64,000 nt of DNA. Origin: DLKC01 sp002478885. GTDB lineage: Bacteria > Bacteroidota > Bacteroidia > Chitinophagales > Chitinophagaceae. Position numbers and translations under genes: made by a program. This document shows, piece by piece, positions 53,690-61,399 of this stretch (the stretch's first letter is position 1; every line of letters begins with the position of its first letter). The stretch lies in NCBI GenBank assembly GCA_046329585.1, contig JAXLUI010000001.1:2294001-2358000 (forward strand). The letters are read 5' to 3'. The notes under the pieces were generated by a model. The model saw nothing but the letters and a program-made list of their open reading frames with translations. It was not told where the DNA came from and did not search any database.

Positions 53690-53750
53690 CTTTTCTTTTG
53701 TCACAAGCACCTGATCTATATGCAACATCAGTTGCGTCGCACTCTTGTGC
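53690..53750 (-). repeat. Single repeat unit, left orientation
   Basis: Core 53731-53750: GTTGCGTCGCACTCTTGTGC, preceded by GCAACATCA and directly following the WecA-like stop codon. No right partner before frr. Confidence 0.82.
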
Positions 53751-53906
53751 TTTCACAATTACACCAGTCATTACGAAATCAACTGGACAAATATTTTCTA
53801 CGGCCATAGATTTTAAACAAAATCCAATTGTTTATTAAAAAGAATGCGCTGTTTTGCGGGGCATTTTGTATTCATTAGCTTTGCGTTTTCACAAACTTAA
53901 TCAGAT

Positions 53907-54473
53907 ATGACAACTGAAGAACTGGAGTTAATAATTGACGATTCTGAAACTTCCATGCAAAAGGCCATTGCTCACCTCGAGCTTGAATTGACGCGCATAA
54001 GAGCCGGCAAAGCCAGTCCGGGCATGCTTGATGGCATCCAGGTCGAGTATTATGGCTCTCCTGTCCCTATAAGCCAGGTTGCCAATATTAGCGTACTTGA
54101 TGCAAGAACAATCAGCATACAGCCTTGGGAAAAAAACATGGTCGCTCCGATAGAAAAATCAATCCTGCAGGCAAATATTGGTATTACCCCGCAGAATGAT
54201 GGCGTGCAAATAAGACTATTTATGCCCCCGCTCACTGAAGAAAGAAGAAAAGAATTGTTCAAAAAAGCAAGTGCCGAGGGTGAACATTGTAAGGTTGCCG
54301 TAAGAAATATACGCAGGGATTCTCTGGAGCACGTGAAGAAATTACAAAAGAACGGACTTAGTGAAGACGCAGCCAAGGATGCCGAAAAAGATATTCAGCA
54401 GATGACTGACAAATACATCGTATTGGTCGATAAACATCTCGCCGCGAAAGAAAAAGAAATGATGTCAGTATAA
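53907..54473 (+). CDS. frr: Ribosome recycling factor
   Basis: Splits post-termination ribosomes with EF-G. 188 residues, typical. Domain I is a three-helix bundle with LELTRIRAGKASPGML near 26-41, domain II has the YYGSPVPISQVANI segment near 48, and PLTEERRKELFKKA near 110. DUF4834 follows 10 bp later. Confidence 0.97.
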   Translation: MTTEELELIIDDSETSMQKAIAHLELELTRIRAGKASPGMLDGIQVEYYGSPVPISQVANISVLDARTISIQPWEKNMVAPIEKSILQANIGITPQNDGVQIRLFMPPLTEERRKELFKKASAEGEHCKVAVRNIRRDSLEHVKKLQKNGLSEDAAKDAEKDIQQMTDKYIVLVDKHLAAKEKEMMSV

Positions 54474-54483
54474 CCATTAAGCC

Positions 54484-54750
54484 ATGTTAGACGTAATCGT
54501 AACAATACTTATTCTTTACCTATTATATAAACTCATTTTTGATTTTATTGTGCCTGTGGCAAAAACCACCTCCCAGGTAAAACAGCAGTTTAACAACCTG
54601 AACGGCATGCGGGAAGAAATGTTAAGAAGGCAACAGCAGCAGCAAAACCCAAATGCGGCTCCTAAAAAACCCTCTTCTCCGCCCAAACAATCAGGGCCAA
54701 CTACTACTACAACAGACAGCGAGTATATAGATTTTGAAGAAATAAAATAA
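54484..54750 (+). CDS. DUF4834 small membrane protein
   Basis: An 88-residue protein with one N-terminal TM helix (about 4-27, LDVIVTILILYLLYKLIFDFIV), a Gln-rich stretch and a low-complexity Pro/Thr tail that ends in DSEYIDFEEIK. The terminal YxDFEEIK motif is a feature of the Bacteroidota family DUF4834. No function is known. It is 10 bp after frr. Confidence 0.8.
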   Translation: MLDVIVTILILYLLYKLIFDFIVPVAKTTSQVKQQFNNLNGMREEMLRRQQQQQNPNAAPKKPSSPPKQSGPTTTTTDSEYIDFEEIK

Positions 54751-54784
54751 TTCCGGGAGGGAAAAATAACAATATTTGCCTTTT

Positions 54785-55474
54785 TTATTTCAACACAAAT
54801 TCAACCGCTGCCGAAGTATGAATTTGCGTTGTATCAAACACTGCAACTGAAACATCATTCTGCTTAACAAGAATAGGAATTTCAGTACAGCCAAGAATAA
54901 CCCCTTCCGCACCCCGTTCAATCAACTCATTAATTATTCGCAGGAAACTCGATTTTCGCTCCGGCAGAAAAATATTTTTACTCATTTCATTATAAATAGT
55001 GTCATTAATGTATTCGATGTCTTCTTTCGGGGGAATAATTATTTCTATTTCCCGGTCCAGCAGTTTATTGGCATAAAAATCAAGCTGCATCGTATACTTT
55101 GTGCCAAGCAAGGCAACTTTTTTTACCCCTGTAGTGCTCACCACCTTGGCTGTTTCTTCCGCGATGTGAATAAGCGGAATGTTGACCGAAGCTTGTATTT
55201 CGTCTGCTATTTTGTGCATGGTATTTGCGCCAATAAGTAAGCAATCGGCGCCTGCTGCTTTAATTTTTTTTGCAGCATTGGTTACTATGCCTGTAATGGT
55301 GTCCCAGTCACCGTCCTGCGTTAGTCGCTTTATTTCACCAAATTCAACCGAATACATCACCAGTCTTGCAGTTGCAGCGCCATTAGTTTTGTTCTGGACC
55401 ATTTCATTAAGCTGCCGGTAATAATCAAGAGTCGATAGCCAGCTTAGCCCGCCGATAAGTCCTATAGTTTTCAT
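54785..55474 (-). CDS. Aspartate/glutamate racemase-superfamily protein
   Basis: A 229-residue member of the Asp/Glu racemase fold, resembling E. coli YgeA-type broad or L-specific racemases. GLIGGLSWLSTLDYYRQLN at the N-terminus, ANTMHKIAD near 83-91 and GCTEI with the second catalytic Cys at 196. The usual first Cys position is Ala83 (in the E. coli homologue a Thr is reported there), so the active site seems to carry one Cys only. Whether it is still a racemase is uncertain. Confidence 0.85.
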   Translation of the reverse strand: MKTIGLIGGLSWLSTLDYYRQLNEMVQNKTNGAATARLVMYSVEFGEIKRLTQDGDWDTITGIVTNAAKKIKAAGADCLLIGANTMHKIADEIQASVNIPLIHIAEETAKVVSTTGVKKVALLGTKYTMQLDFYANKLLDREIEIIIPPKEDIEYINDTIYNEMSKNIFLPERKSSFLRIINELIERGAEGVILGCTEIPILVKQNDVSVAVFDTTQIHTSAAVEFVLK

Positions 55475-55710
55475 AGGGTGAAGATAAAATAATTGTGGGC
55501 GTGCGGCTCGCAGTCTTTACATTTTATCAACACACGGACGTAAATATCTAAAAATGCTCAAATTGCCTTTTACCGAAGGTTTTATTAAAACACATTTATT
55601 GCATAACTTTTCTGTCCATTTGATGCTGGAATTATTTTTTAATAATATGTCCATTTTGAGCCGTACTGCTCGTCATCTATAAAACAATTCAAAACACAAA
55701 AACATTCATT

Positions 55711-56052
55711 ATGGAAAAATTTATGTTCATCTTTCAGGGTGGAATGTCTTCATCTGAAGAACTGTCTCCGGAAACTATGCAGCAGAGTATGAATAAGTGG
55801 ATGGCCTGGATCGAGCAACTGAGGAAAGCCGGAAAATATGTCGCCGGCGAACCATTAATGCTTGGCGGAAAATGTATAGAAGGCAAAGAACGCGTGATTA
55901 CCGACGGCCCTTTCGCCGAAGGAAAAGAGGTAGTTGGTGGCTTCTTTATTGTTAATGCAGAAAATTATGATGAAGCATTGGCGCTTGCCCAAGACTACCC
56001 TGATTTTGATCTGGACGGCAAAGTTCAGATAAGACAAATAATGAAAATGTAA
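55711..56052 (+). CDS. YCII/DGPF-domain protein
   Basis: A 113-residue ferredoxin-like protein. The DGPFAEGKEVVGGFF motif (about 69-83) defines the DGPF branch of the YCII family; MFIFQGGMS opens the first strand. It lies 53 bp upstream of an ECF42-type sigma factor, and this pair is conserved in many phyla. Its role is unknown, perhaps a partner or target of the sigma factor. Confidence 0.9.
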   Translation: MEKFMFIFQGGMSSSEELSPETMQQSMNKWMAWIEQLRKAGKYVAGEPLMLGGKCIEGKERVITDGPFAEGKEVVGGFFIVNAENYDEALALAQDYPDFDLDGKVQIRQIMKM

Positions 56053-56059
56053 CAGCCAA

Positions 56060-56092
56060 AAAAGCAAACCATAAACTGGTTTGCTTTTTCTT
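56060..56092 (+). terminator. Hairpin between DGPF and sigma genes
   Basis: AAAGCAAACCA (56061-56071) pairs with TGGTTTGCTTT (56077-56087), then T-run. It could limit read-through from the DGPF gene into the sigma gene 14 bp later. Confidence 0.75.
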
Positions 56093-56105
56093 TACCTACA
56101 AGCTA

Positions 56106-57371
56106 ATGCAGCCACCTTCTTCATCGCAGGTAAATCATTTGATTGAACATCTCTTCAGAAGAGAGTCGGGTAAAATGATTGCTGTACTTACAAGATTGCT
56201 AGGTTTTGACAGTTTCGAAGTTGCCCAGGACATTGTCCAAGACACTCTGTTAAAGGCAATGGTAACATGGAGCTACGGCAGACTGCCAGATAATCCTTCA
56301 GCGTGGCTTTACCGTGTGGCTAAAAACCGGGCGATCGATCACCTGAGAAGAGAAAGAAATTTCCAGAAAATAGGTTCCGCATACAGCCAGCAACTACAAC
56401 AGGATCTAAAAGTTGATCCTGCCATAAACGACATGTTTCTCGACAATGAGATTCAGGATAGCCAGCTCAGAATGATGTTTGCCTGCTGCCATCCTTTTAT
56501 CCCGGTTGAATCTCAAATTGCACTGGTCTTAAAAACCTTGTGCGGCCTTAGTGTGCATGAGATTGCCAACGCATTTCTCACAACACACGATGCTGTCACC
56601 AAAAGAATTTACCGCGCCAAAGAAAAAATAATACAGCAGAAAATTCAACTTGAAGTACCGCCCGCCAATTTGCTCAACTCGCGACTTCAAACAGTGTTAC
56701 AATCACTATATCTTTTGTTTAACGAGGGCTACAACTCTTCTCACCCTGAACAGCTTATTCGGGAAGATCTCTGCGAAGCAGCTATGCGATTGTGCCAGAT
56801 ACTTAGCGAACAAACATTCACAAATATTCCTGAAACACGAGCCTTTCTTTCATTGATGTGTTTCCAATTTTCCCGTTTCCAATCCAGGGTTGATGACAAA
56901 GGAAATATTGTTATTCTCAAATACCAGGACCGTAGCCTGTGGAACCGGGCATTCATTCAACGCGGTTTCGATTACCTCAATGCCGCAGCTGAAGGCAACC
57001 ACTTTTCGGCTTATCATCTCGAAGCGGCAATCGCATCGCTGCATGCTGCCGCACCATCCTTCGACCAAACCGACTGGAAAACCGTTTATCATCTTTACGA
57101 TATTCTATATACACTAAAACCTGGCCCCGTCGTTGCCCTCAACAAGGCCATTGCATCTGCTTATGCGGTAAGCAGGCAAGCCGCACTTGATTCTCTTACA
57201 CAAATACAGGGCCTCGAAAATCATTATCTCTATTATGCTTCTTTGGGTGAAATGTATTTGGAGCTCAATAAAAAAGAAGAGGCAAAAAAATATTTCACTA
57301 GGGCCAAAGCCCTTACCGGTTCCAGAATTGAGCAATCACTGCTTCAGAAAAAAATTACTGAATGCAACTAA
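56106..57371 (+). CDS. ECF42-type RNA polymerase sigma factor with C-terminal extension
   Basis: A 421-residue sigma factor. Region 2: DIVQDTLLKAMVTW and WLYRVAKNRAIDHLRRER (about 40-80). Region 4: LCGLSVHEIANAFLTTHDAVTKRIYRAKEKI (about 140-170). A helical extension of about 200 residues with TPR-like repeats follows (the DUF6596 part), ending with ASLGEMYLELNKKEEAKKYFTRAK. There is no anti-sigma gene; in this ECF group the extension and the linked DGPF protein are thought to take over control. Confidence 0.92.
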   Translation: MQPPSSSQVNHLIEHLFRRESGKMIAVLTRLLGFDSFEVAQDIVQDTLLKAMVTWSYGRLPDNPSAWLYRVAKNRAIDHLRRERNFQKIGSAYSQQLQQDLKVDPAINDMFLDNEIQDSQLRMMFACCHPFIPVESQIALVLKTLCGLSVHEIANAFLTTHDAVTKRIYRAKEKIIQQKIQLEVPPANLLNSRLQTVLQSLYLLFNEGYNSSHPEQLIREDLCEAAMRLCQILSEQTFTNIPETRAFLSLMCFQFSRFQSRVDDKGNIVILKYQDRSLWNRAFIQRGFDYLNAAAEGNHFSAYHLEAAIASLHAAAPSFDQTDWKTVYHLYDILYTLKPGPVVALNKAIASAYAVSRQAALDSLTQIQGLENHYLYYASLGEMYLELNKKEEAKKYFTRAKALTGSRIEQSLLQKKITECN

Positions 57372-57375
57372 CAGC

Positions 57376-57438
57376 AAACTTCTTTTTGGCTCCAGCCAAG
57401 TAGCGCTGCTCAGCTTTCGTTGTGTCACCCACTTGTAC
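57376..57438 (-). repeat. Single repeat unit, left orientation, GTGTCACCCAC variant
   Basis: Core 57419-57438: GTTGTGTCACCCACTTGTAC. Outer part TTTTTGGCTCCAGCCAAG follows the sigma-factor stop codon. No partner; the blaI operators follow. Confidence 0.78.
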
Positions 57439-57514
57439 AGCAAATCGCTATTCAACAATTCCGTGCAGAAATTTGAATATTCCATATTCCCTTAAAAGCT
57501 CTTCACAAATGTTT

Positions 57515-57574
57515 AACTAAAAAAATAGTTGTACAACTAAATAATTAGTTTTATGTTTGACTAAAGTTTTAGTT
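57515..57574. promoter_or_regulatory. Dyad operators upstream of the BlaI-like gene
   Basis: A perfect 14-bp palindrome TAGTTGTACAACTA lies at 57526-57539, and a second near-palindrome ACTAAAGTTTTAGT at 57560-57573, five bases before the blaI start codon. The half-site ACTAA/TTAGT recurs six times within 57515-57573. BlaI/MecI-type repressors bind dyads with TACA/TGTA cores over their own promoter, so autoregulation by the downstream gene is likely. Confidence 0.7.
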
Positions 57575-57578
57575 ATAC

Positions 57579-57935
57579 ATGAAAACATTAACAAAAGCAG
57601 AGGAGCAAATAATGCAATCGCTGTGGAAGATCAAAAAAGGCTTTTTAAAGGATATTCTGGAGGCCATGCCCGATCCAAAGCCACACTCCAACACAGTTGC
57701 TACATTACTCAAAATTTTAATTGACAAGGATTTTGTAACTACAGAAACCTTTGGCAGAATGCATCAGTACGAACCAATGATTAGCCGAGAGGCGTATTCA
57801 AAAAACACATTGAGCTCTGTGGTGAAAGGTTATTTCGGTGGTTCATTTAGTAAAGCAGTTTCGTTTCTGGTAGAAGAAAATAAACTCAGCGTTGAGGAGC
57901 TCGAATTATTATTACAACAGCTAAAAAATAAATAA
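57579..57935 (+). CDS. BlaI/MecI/CopY-family transcriptional repressor
   Basis: A winged-helix repressor of 118 residues. LTKAEEQIMQSLWKIKKGFLKDIL opens the HTH, HSNTVATLLKILIDKDFV is the recognition helix and wing region (about 36-53), and the C-terminal dimerisation helices carry SKAVSFLVEENKLS, near where the partner protease cleaves in BlaI. It is followed after one base by an M56 membrane protease gene, the classic BlaI-BlaR1 arrangement, and preceded by dyads. Confidence 0.92.
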   Translation: MKTLTKAEEQIMQSLWKIKKGFLKDILEAMPDPKPHSNTVATLLKILIDKDFVTTETFGRMHQYEPMISREAYSKNTLSSVVKGYFGGSFSKAVSFLVEENKLSVEELELLLQQLKNK

Positions 57936-57936
57936 T

Positions 57937-59919
57937 ATGCTGCAAACATTTTTCATCTACCAGCTCAAAGTGTTTATTTGTGCCGCGTTGTTAATGACTT
58001 ACTACGGGCTTGTATTACGAAACAAACGGTTTCATTATTACAATCGCTTTTACCTTTTGCTAACACTACTTTTCAGCATTACTGTACCCCTTCTTAACCT
58101 GCAATGGTTCACTTTTGAAAGCGGTAACGATAAGACTATTAAATTGCTCAATGTAATCTATTCAACTGGCGGCGAGCAGGAAGCTTTATCAACGGGAAGT
58201 TTTATACTAGATTGGCAACAACTCTTCGTTATCATAACCCTGACAATATCATTTGCTATGCTGCTGGGACTCACGTTAAGGATAGCTCACATTTATAAAA
58301 TCAAACGAAGCTACCCTGTAAATTCAACAACCGAATTCGATTTTATTGCCACAGACCTCGAACACGCACCTTTCTCTTTTCTAAGAAATGTTTTCTGGCG
58401 CAACGATATTTCTCTGGAAGAAACAACTGGTAAACAAATCCTGCAGCATGAAATAACGCATATTCAACAAAAACATACCTGGGACAAATTATTTATGCAA
58501 ACATTAAACGCATTGTTTTGGATGAACCCGGTCTTCTGGCTTATACAAAAGGAACTTTATCTTATTCACGAATTTATTGCAGACGAAAAAGCTGTCGGTA
58601 ATAAAGATGCCTCTGCTTTTGCTGCTATGCTTTTGCAGGCACAATATGGCAAGTCAATTTTCGCGCCCGCTCAATCATTTTTTTATTCCCCTATCAAAAG
58701 ACGCTTAGTTATGCTTACAACTTCGAAAGATCCAAAATTCAACTATTTCCGCCGCATGATGGCATTACCATTACTTGCTCTCGTTACGCTATTATTTGCT
58801 TTCCGCATTCAAAAAGCTGATGATGCAAACACTACTGTAGTTACAAAAGTTTCAGTTCCTTTTAAATTGGTTGTTGATGCTGGCCATGGTGGAAAGGATA
58901 ATGGTGCGCTTGGCATCAATGGAATAAAGGAAAAAGACATCAATCTTAGCATTGCAAAAAAGATCAAAGACCTTTCTGCTGAATACGCTGTTGATGTGGT
59001 ATTAACCCGCAATACTGATGAATCTCTTACACCTCCTGAACGGGTGGACTGGATTAAAACTCAAAAAGCAGATGCATGTATTTCTATTCATGCAAATGTC
59101 CAGGCGCCCGATAAGCAGAATGAAGTTTCCGGTATGGAAGTAGTTATCTCAAAGAATAACGATAATGGCCTGCTCGATAAAAGCAAATTGCTTGGATCTG
59201 CTGTGATTGGTGAACTTTCAGATGACTTTCAGGTTACACCGGCCTTGCTGCAAAAGCAAGTTGGTATATGGATATTGCAAGCCAATTCAGTTCCCTCAAT
59301 CTTAATTGAAAGTGGTTATATCGACAATAAAAATGATGTAGCCTACCTTACGCAATCCGCAAGAATCGAATCGCTAGCGAGAAATATATTAAAAGCAGTA
59401 GCTGGATATGCAAACCAGAAGGACATTAGACCATACGAAACAAAATTAACTGCAATGAATGAGTCTGTCGACACAGCAGCGCCCAACCCCAGCCCTCTTT
59501 ATGTGATCGATGGGAAAATTATAGAAACTTCGAAAGCAAAAGCTTTAGACAATACCTGCATCAAAAGTGTCAACGTTTTAAAAGACAAAATGGCAACCGA
59601 TAAATATGGAGCTAAAGGCAAAAATGGAGTAATCGAAATTGATACAAAGAATGGGCCGTTGTATAAGGTAAATGTCAACGTCAACACGCAGGTTGATGTA
59701 AATGACAATGTAAGTACAGAAACAAAGGTTGCTTCCAACGTCAATATTGCCCTCTATGTTATCAACGGGAAAATTGTTACTAAGGAAGTAGCAGATAAAC
59801 TTGACCCAAATACAATTCTGAGTGCAAATGTTTTAAAAGATAAGTTAGCTACCGACAAGTATGGAGAAAAAGGAAAGAGCGGTGTTATTGAAATTACCAC
59901 AAAATCAAAAAACCAATAA
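57937..59919 (+). CDS. M56 (BlaR1-like) membrane protease fused to N-acetylmuramoyl-L-alanine amidase and two plug-like repeats
   Basis: A 660-residue fusion. Residues 1-290: four TM helices (about 8-26, 34-54, 93-115, 270-288) with the M56 zinc motif HEITH (171-175) and EFIADEK (212-218). Residues 309-495: a complete amidase_3 domain with all zinc/catalytic positions (His316 in AGHGGKD, Glu332, His385 in SIHAN, Glu458 in IESGY), extracytoplasmic by topology. Residues 521-571 and 606-657: two similar copies of an LYVIDGK...NVLKDK.ATDKYG.KG..GVIEI module that resembles the TonB-receptor plug motif. The amidase sits where BlaR1 carries its penicillin-binding sensor. Starts one base after blaI. 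Confidence 0.92.
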   Translation: MLQTFFIYQLKVFICAALLMTYYGLVLRNKRFHYYNRFYLLLTLLFSITVPLLNLQWFTFESGNDKTIKLLNVIYSTGGEQEALSTGSFILDWQQLFVIITLTISFAMLLGLTLRIAHIYKIKRSYPVNSTTEFDFIATDLEHAPFSFLRNVFWRNDISLEETTGKQILQHEITHIQQKHTWDKLFMQTLNALFWMNPVFWLIQKELYLIHEFIADEKAVGNKDASAFAAMLLQAQYGKSIFAPAQSFFYSPIKRRLVMLTTSKDPKFNYFRRMMALPLLALVTLLFAFRIQKADDANTTVVTKVSVPFKLVVDAGHGGKDNGALGINGIKEKDINLSIAKKIKDLSAEYAVDVVLTRNTDESLTPPERVDWIKTQKADACISIHANVQAPDKQNEVSGMEVVISKNNDNGLLDKSKLLGSAVIGELSDDFQVTPALLQKQVGIWILQANSVPSILIESGYIDNKNDVAYLTQSARIESLARNILKAVAGYANQKDIRPYETKLTAMNESVDTAAPNPSPLYVIDGKIIETSKAKALDNTCIKSVNVLKDKMATDKYGAKGKNGVIEIDTKNGPLYKVNVNVNTQVDVNDNVSTETKVASNVNIALYVINGKIVTKEVADKLDPNTILSANVLKDKLATDKYGEKGKSGVIEITTKSKNQ

Positions 59920-59936
59920 TTTAAACGACCTTCCTA

Positions 59937-59977
59937 TTAAAGCAAAGAGCGGCGCAGTGCGCCGCTCTTTGCTTTAA
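59937..59977. terminator. Perfect bidirectional terminator
   Basis: A 20-bp perfect inverted repeat: TTAAAGCAAAGAGCGGCGCA and its complement, one base apart, between two convergent genes. A/T ends on both sides make it functional for both. Confidence 0.9.
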
Positions 59978-59986
59978 TACCTAAAC

Positions 59987-60766
59987 TTATTTTCCTGTAA
60001 ATACAGGCTTTCTTTTTTCAATAAATGCAGTGGTTCCTTCCACTTTATCATCTGTTGCAAAACAGCTTCCAAATGCTTCAATTTCTACAGCAAATCCGTC
60101 TGCCTTTTCATCGAAAACTGCATTGGCGCATGTAATACATTTTGCAACTGCCAGCGGCGCTTTCGAATTAATAAGCGCCAAAACTACTTTTGCTTTTGCT
60201 ATTAATTCTTCCGGCGCAACCACATAATTCACGAGCCCATAACTCAGAGCTGTAGCTGCATCGATCATTATTCCGCTCATCATCATTTCAAGCGCACGTC
60301 CTTTACCGATCAATTGAGTTAGCCGCTGTGTGCCGCCATAACCTGGTATCAATCCAAGATTTACTTCAGGCTGCCCAAACTTTGCAGCAGTACTGCCAAT
60401 TCTAAAATGACAGGCGATTGCAAGTTCGCATCCACCACCCAAAGCAAACCCGTTTACCGCCGCAATAATAGGTTTTGGCGAATGCTCGATTCTTGTAAAA
60501 ACTCTATCCTGGCCCATTTGCGCAAATGCGGCGCCTGCGCCTGCATCAAGCGCGATAAACTCGTTAATATCTGCACCAGCGACAAAAGACTTCGCTCCTG
60601 CCCCGGTAACTAGGGCCGACTTAATTTCATCATTATTATATATTTCATCGATCGCCAGGCTCAACTCTTCCATCACGGTTTTATTAAGCGCGTTCAACTT
60701 ATCAGGCCGGTTAATGATAATGCTGAATATGCCATTATCCAATTCCGTTAAAATAGTACTGTACAT
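59987..60766 (-). CDS. Enoyl-CoA hydratase/isomerase (crotonase) family
   Basis: Hydrates enoyl-CoA in fatty-acid or butyryl-CoA metabolism. 259 residues: NRPDKLNALN near 19, the oxyanion hole in KSFVAGADINEF near 62-73, and GGGCELAIACHF near 110 plus GQPEVNLGLIPGYGGTQRL near 132-150 with the two catalytic Glu. It looks like a complete active member. No beta-oxidation partner is adjacent. Confidence 0.93.
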   Translation of the reverse strand: MYSTILTELDNGIFSIIINRPDKLNALNKTVMEELSLAIDEIYNNDEIKSALVTGAGAKSFVAGADINEFIALDAGAGAAFAQMGQDRVFTRIEHSPKPIIAAVNGFALGGGCELAIACHFRIGSTAAKFGQPEVNLGLIPGYGGTQRLTQLIGKGRALEMMMSGIMIDAATALSYGLVNYVVAPEELIAKAKVVLALINSKAPLAVAKCITCANAVFDEKADGFAVEIEAFGSCFATDDKVEGTTAFIEKRKPVFTGK

Positions 60767-60889
60767 AAAAATTGTTTTAACATCACGAAAGTAACATTTA
60801 GGTTTTTACCCGCACCGATCAGTGCAAAATCTGCACTTATTTTTCTGGTTGCAGAACGAAATAATCCGAGGTTTTTTATTGCACAGAAC

Positions 60890-61338
60890 TTTTTTATTCC
60901 CGGCATTTGTTTGCAAATCAGCTTTGGTTGCGTCGCACTCTTCAGCTTCAGTAGCATCGTGCGGCATATTTTTGTACAACTGAAATGATTACAGCTACCG
61001 TTTTTCCTGGCACCGTGTTACCAATTAAAAAAATTCATTTACTGCTGAGGGTTTGCGGCTATTTTCTTTTTAGTTTTATCGCCGTTCATTTCGCTGCAAC
61101 AGATCATGACCAGTAAACAAAAATTTAAAGTATGGCTTAGGCGAATAGGCTGGGCAGGATTTTTTTTCTTCCTGGTCAAAGGGCTTATATGGCTTGCCTT
61201 GCTTTGGTTTGCCGGTGACAAAATATTCTGATAAACGCCATTACATTTAACCTGTTTGGTTGCTGAATGAGGTTATGCTGTACAAGAGTGCGACGCAAGG
61301 AACGATGATATTGATACAAAAGAAGGCAACAAAAAAAA
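60890..61338. repeat. Intergenic inverted repeat pair J, enclosing a small ORF
   Basis: Left core 60927-60946 (GTTGCGTCGCACTCTTCAGC), right core 61280-61299 (GTACAAGAGTGCGACGCAAG). The arms are 330 bp apart, far more than in the other pairs (70-160 bp), and a 41-codon gene candidate lies inside. Outer ends TATTCCCGGC and GAAGGCAACAAAAAAA. Confidence 0.75.
61106..61231 (+). CDS. Small membrane protein (41 residues)
   Basis: ATG 61106 to TGA 61229-61231 encodes 41 residues: a basic N-terminus (MTSKQKFKVWLRR) followed by one hydrophobic helix rich in Phe, Leu and Trp (about 14-36) and a short tail GDKIF. The composition, positive-inside layout and clean boundaries look like a real small membrane protein; I recall similar short proteins in Chitinophagaceae but cannot confirm. 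It lies between the arms of a repeat pair. Confidence 0.55.
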   Translation: MTSKQKFKVWLRRIGWAGFFFFLVKGLIWLALLWFAGDKIF

Positions 61339-61399
61339 TCACTTCGGCAGACCGCTTACAGCCTGAAAAAATGATTTTATATGCGGCACATTTTTTTAA

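Noticed and set aside
972..61338. CRISPR array made from the recurring 20-mers
   Set aside because: The copies are kilobases apart, in both orientations and never in regular tandem with uniform spacers; no cas gene is present.
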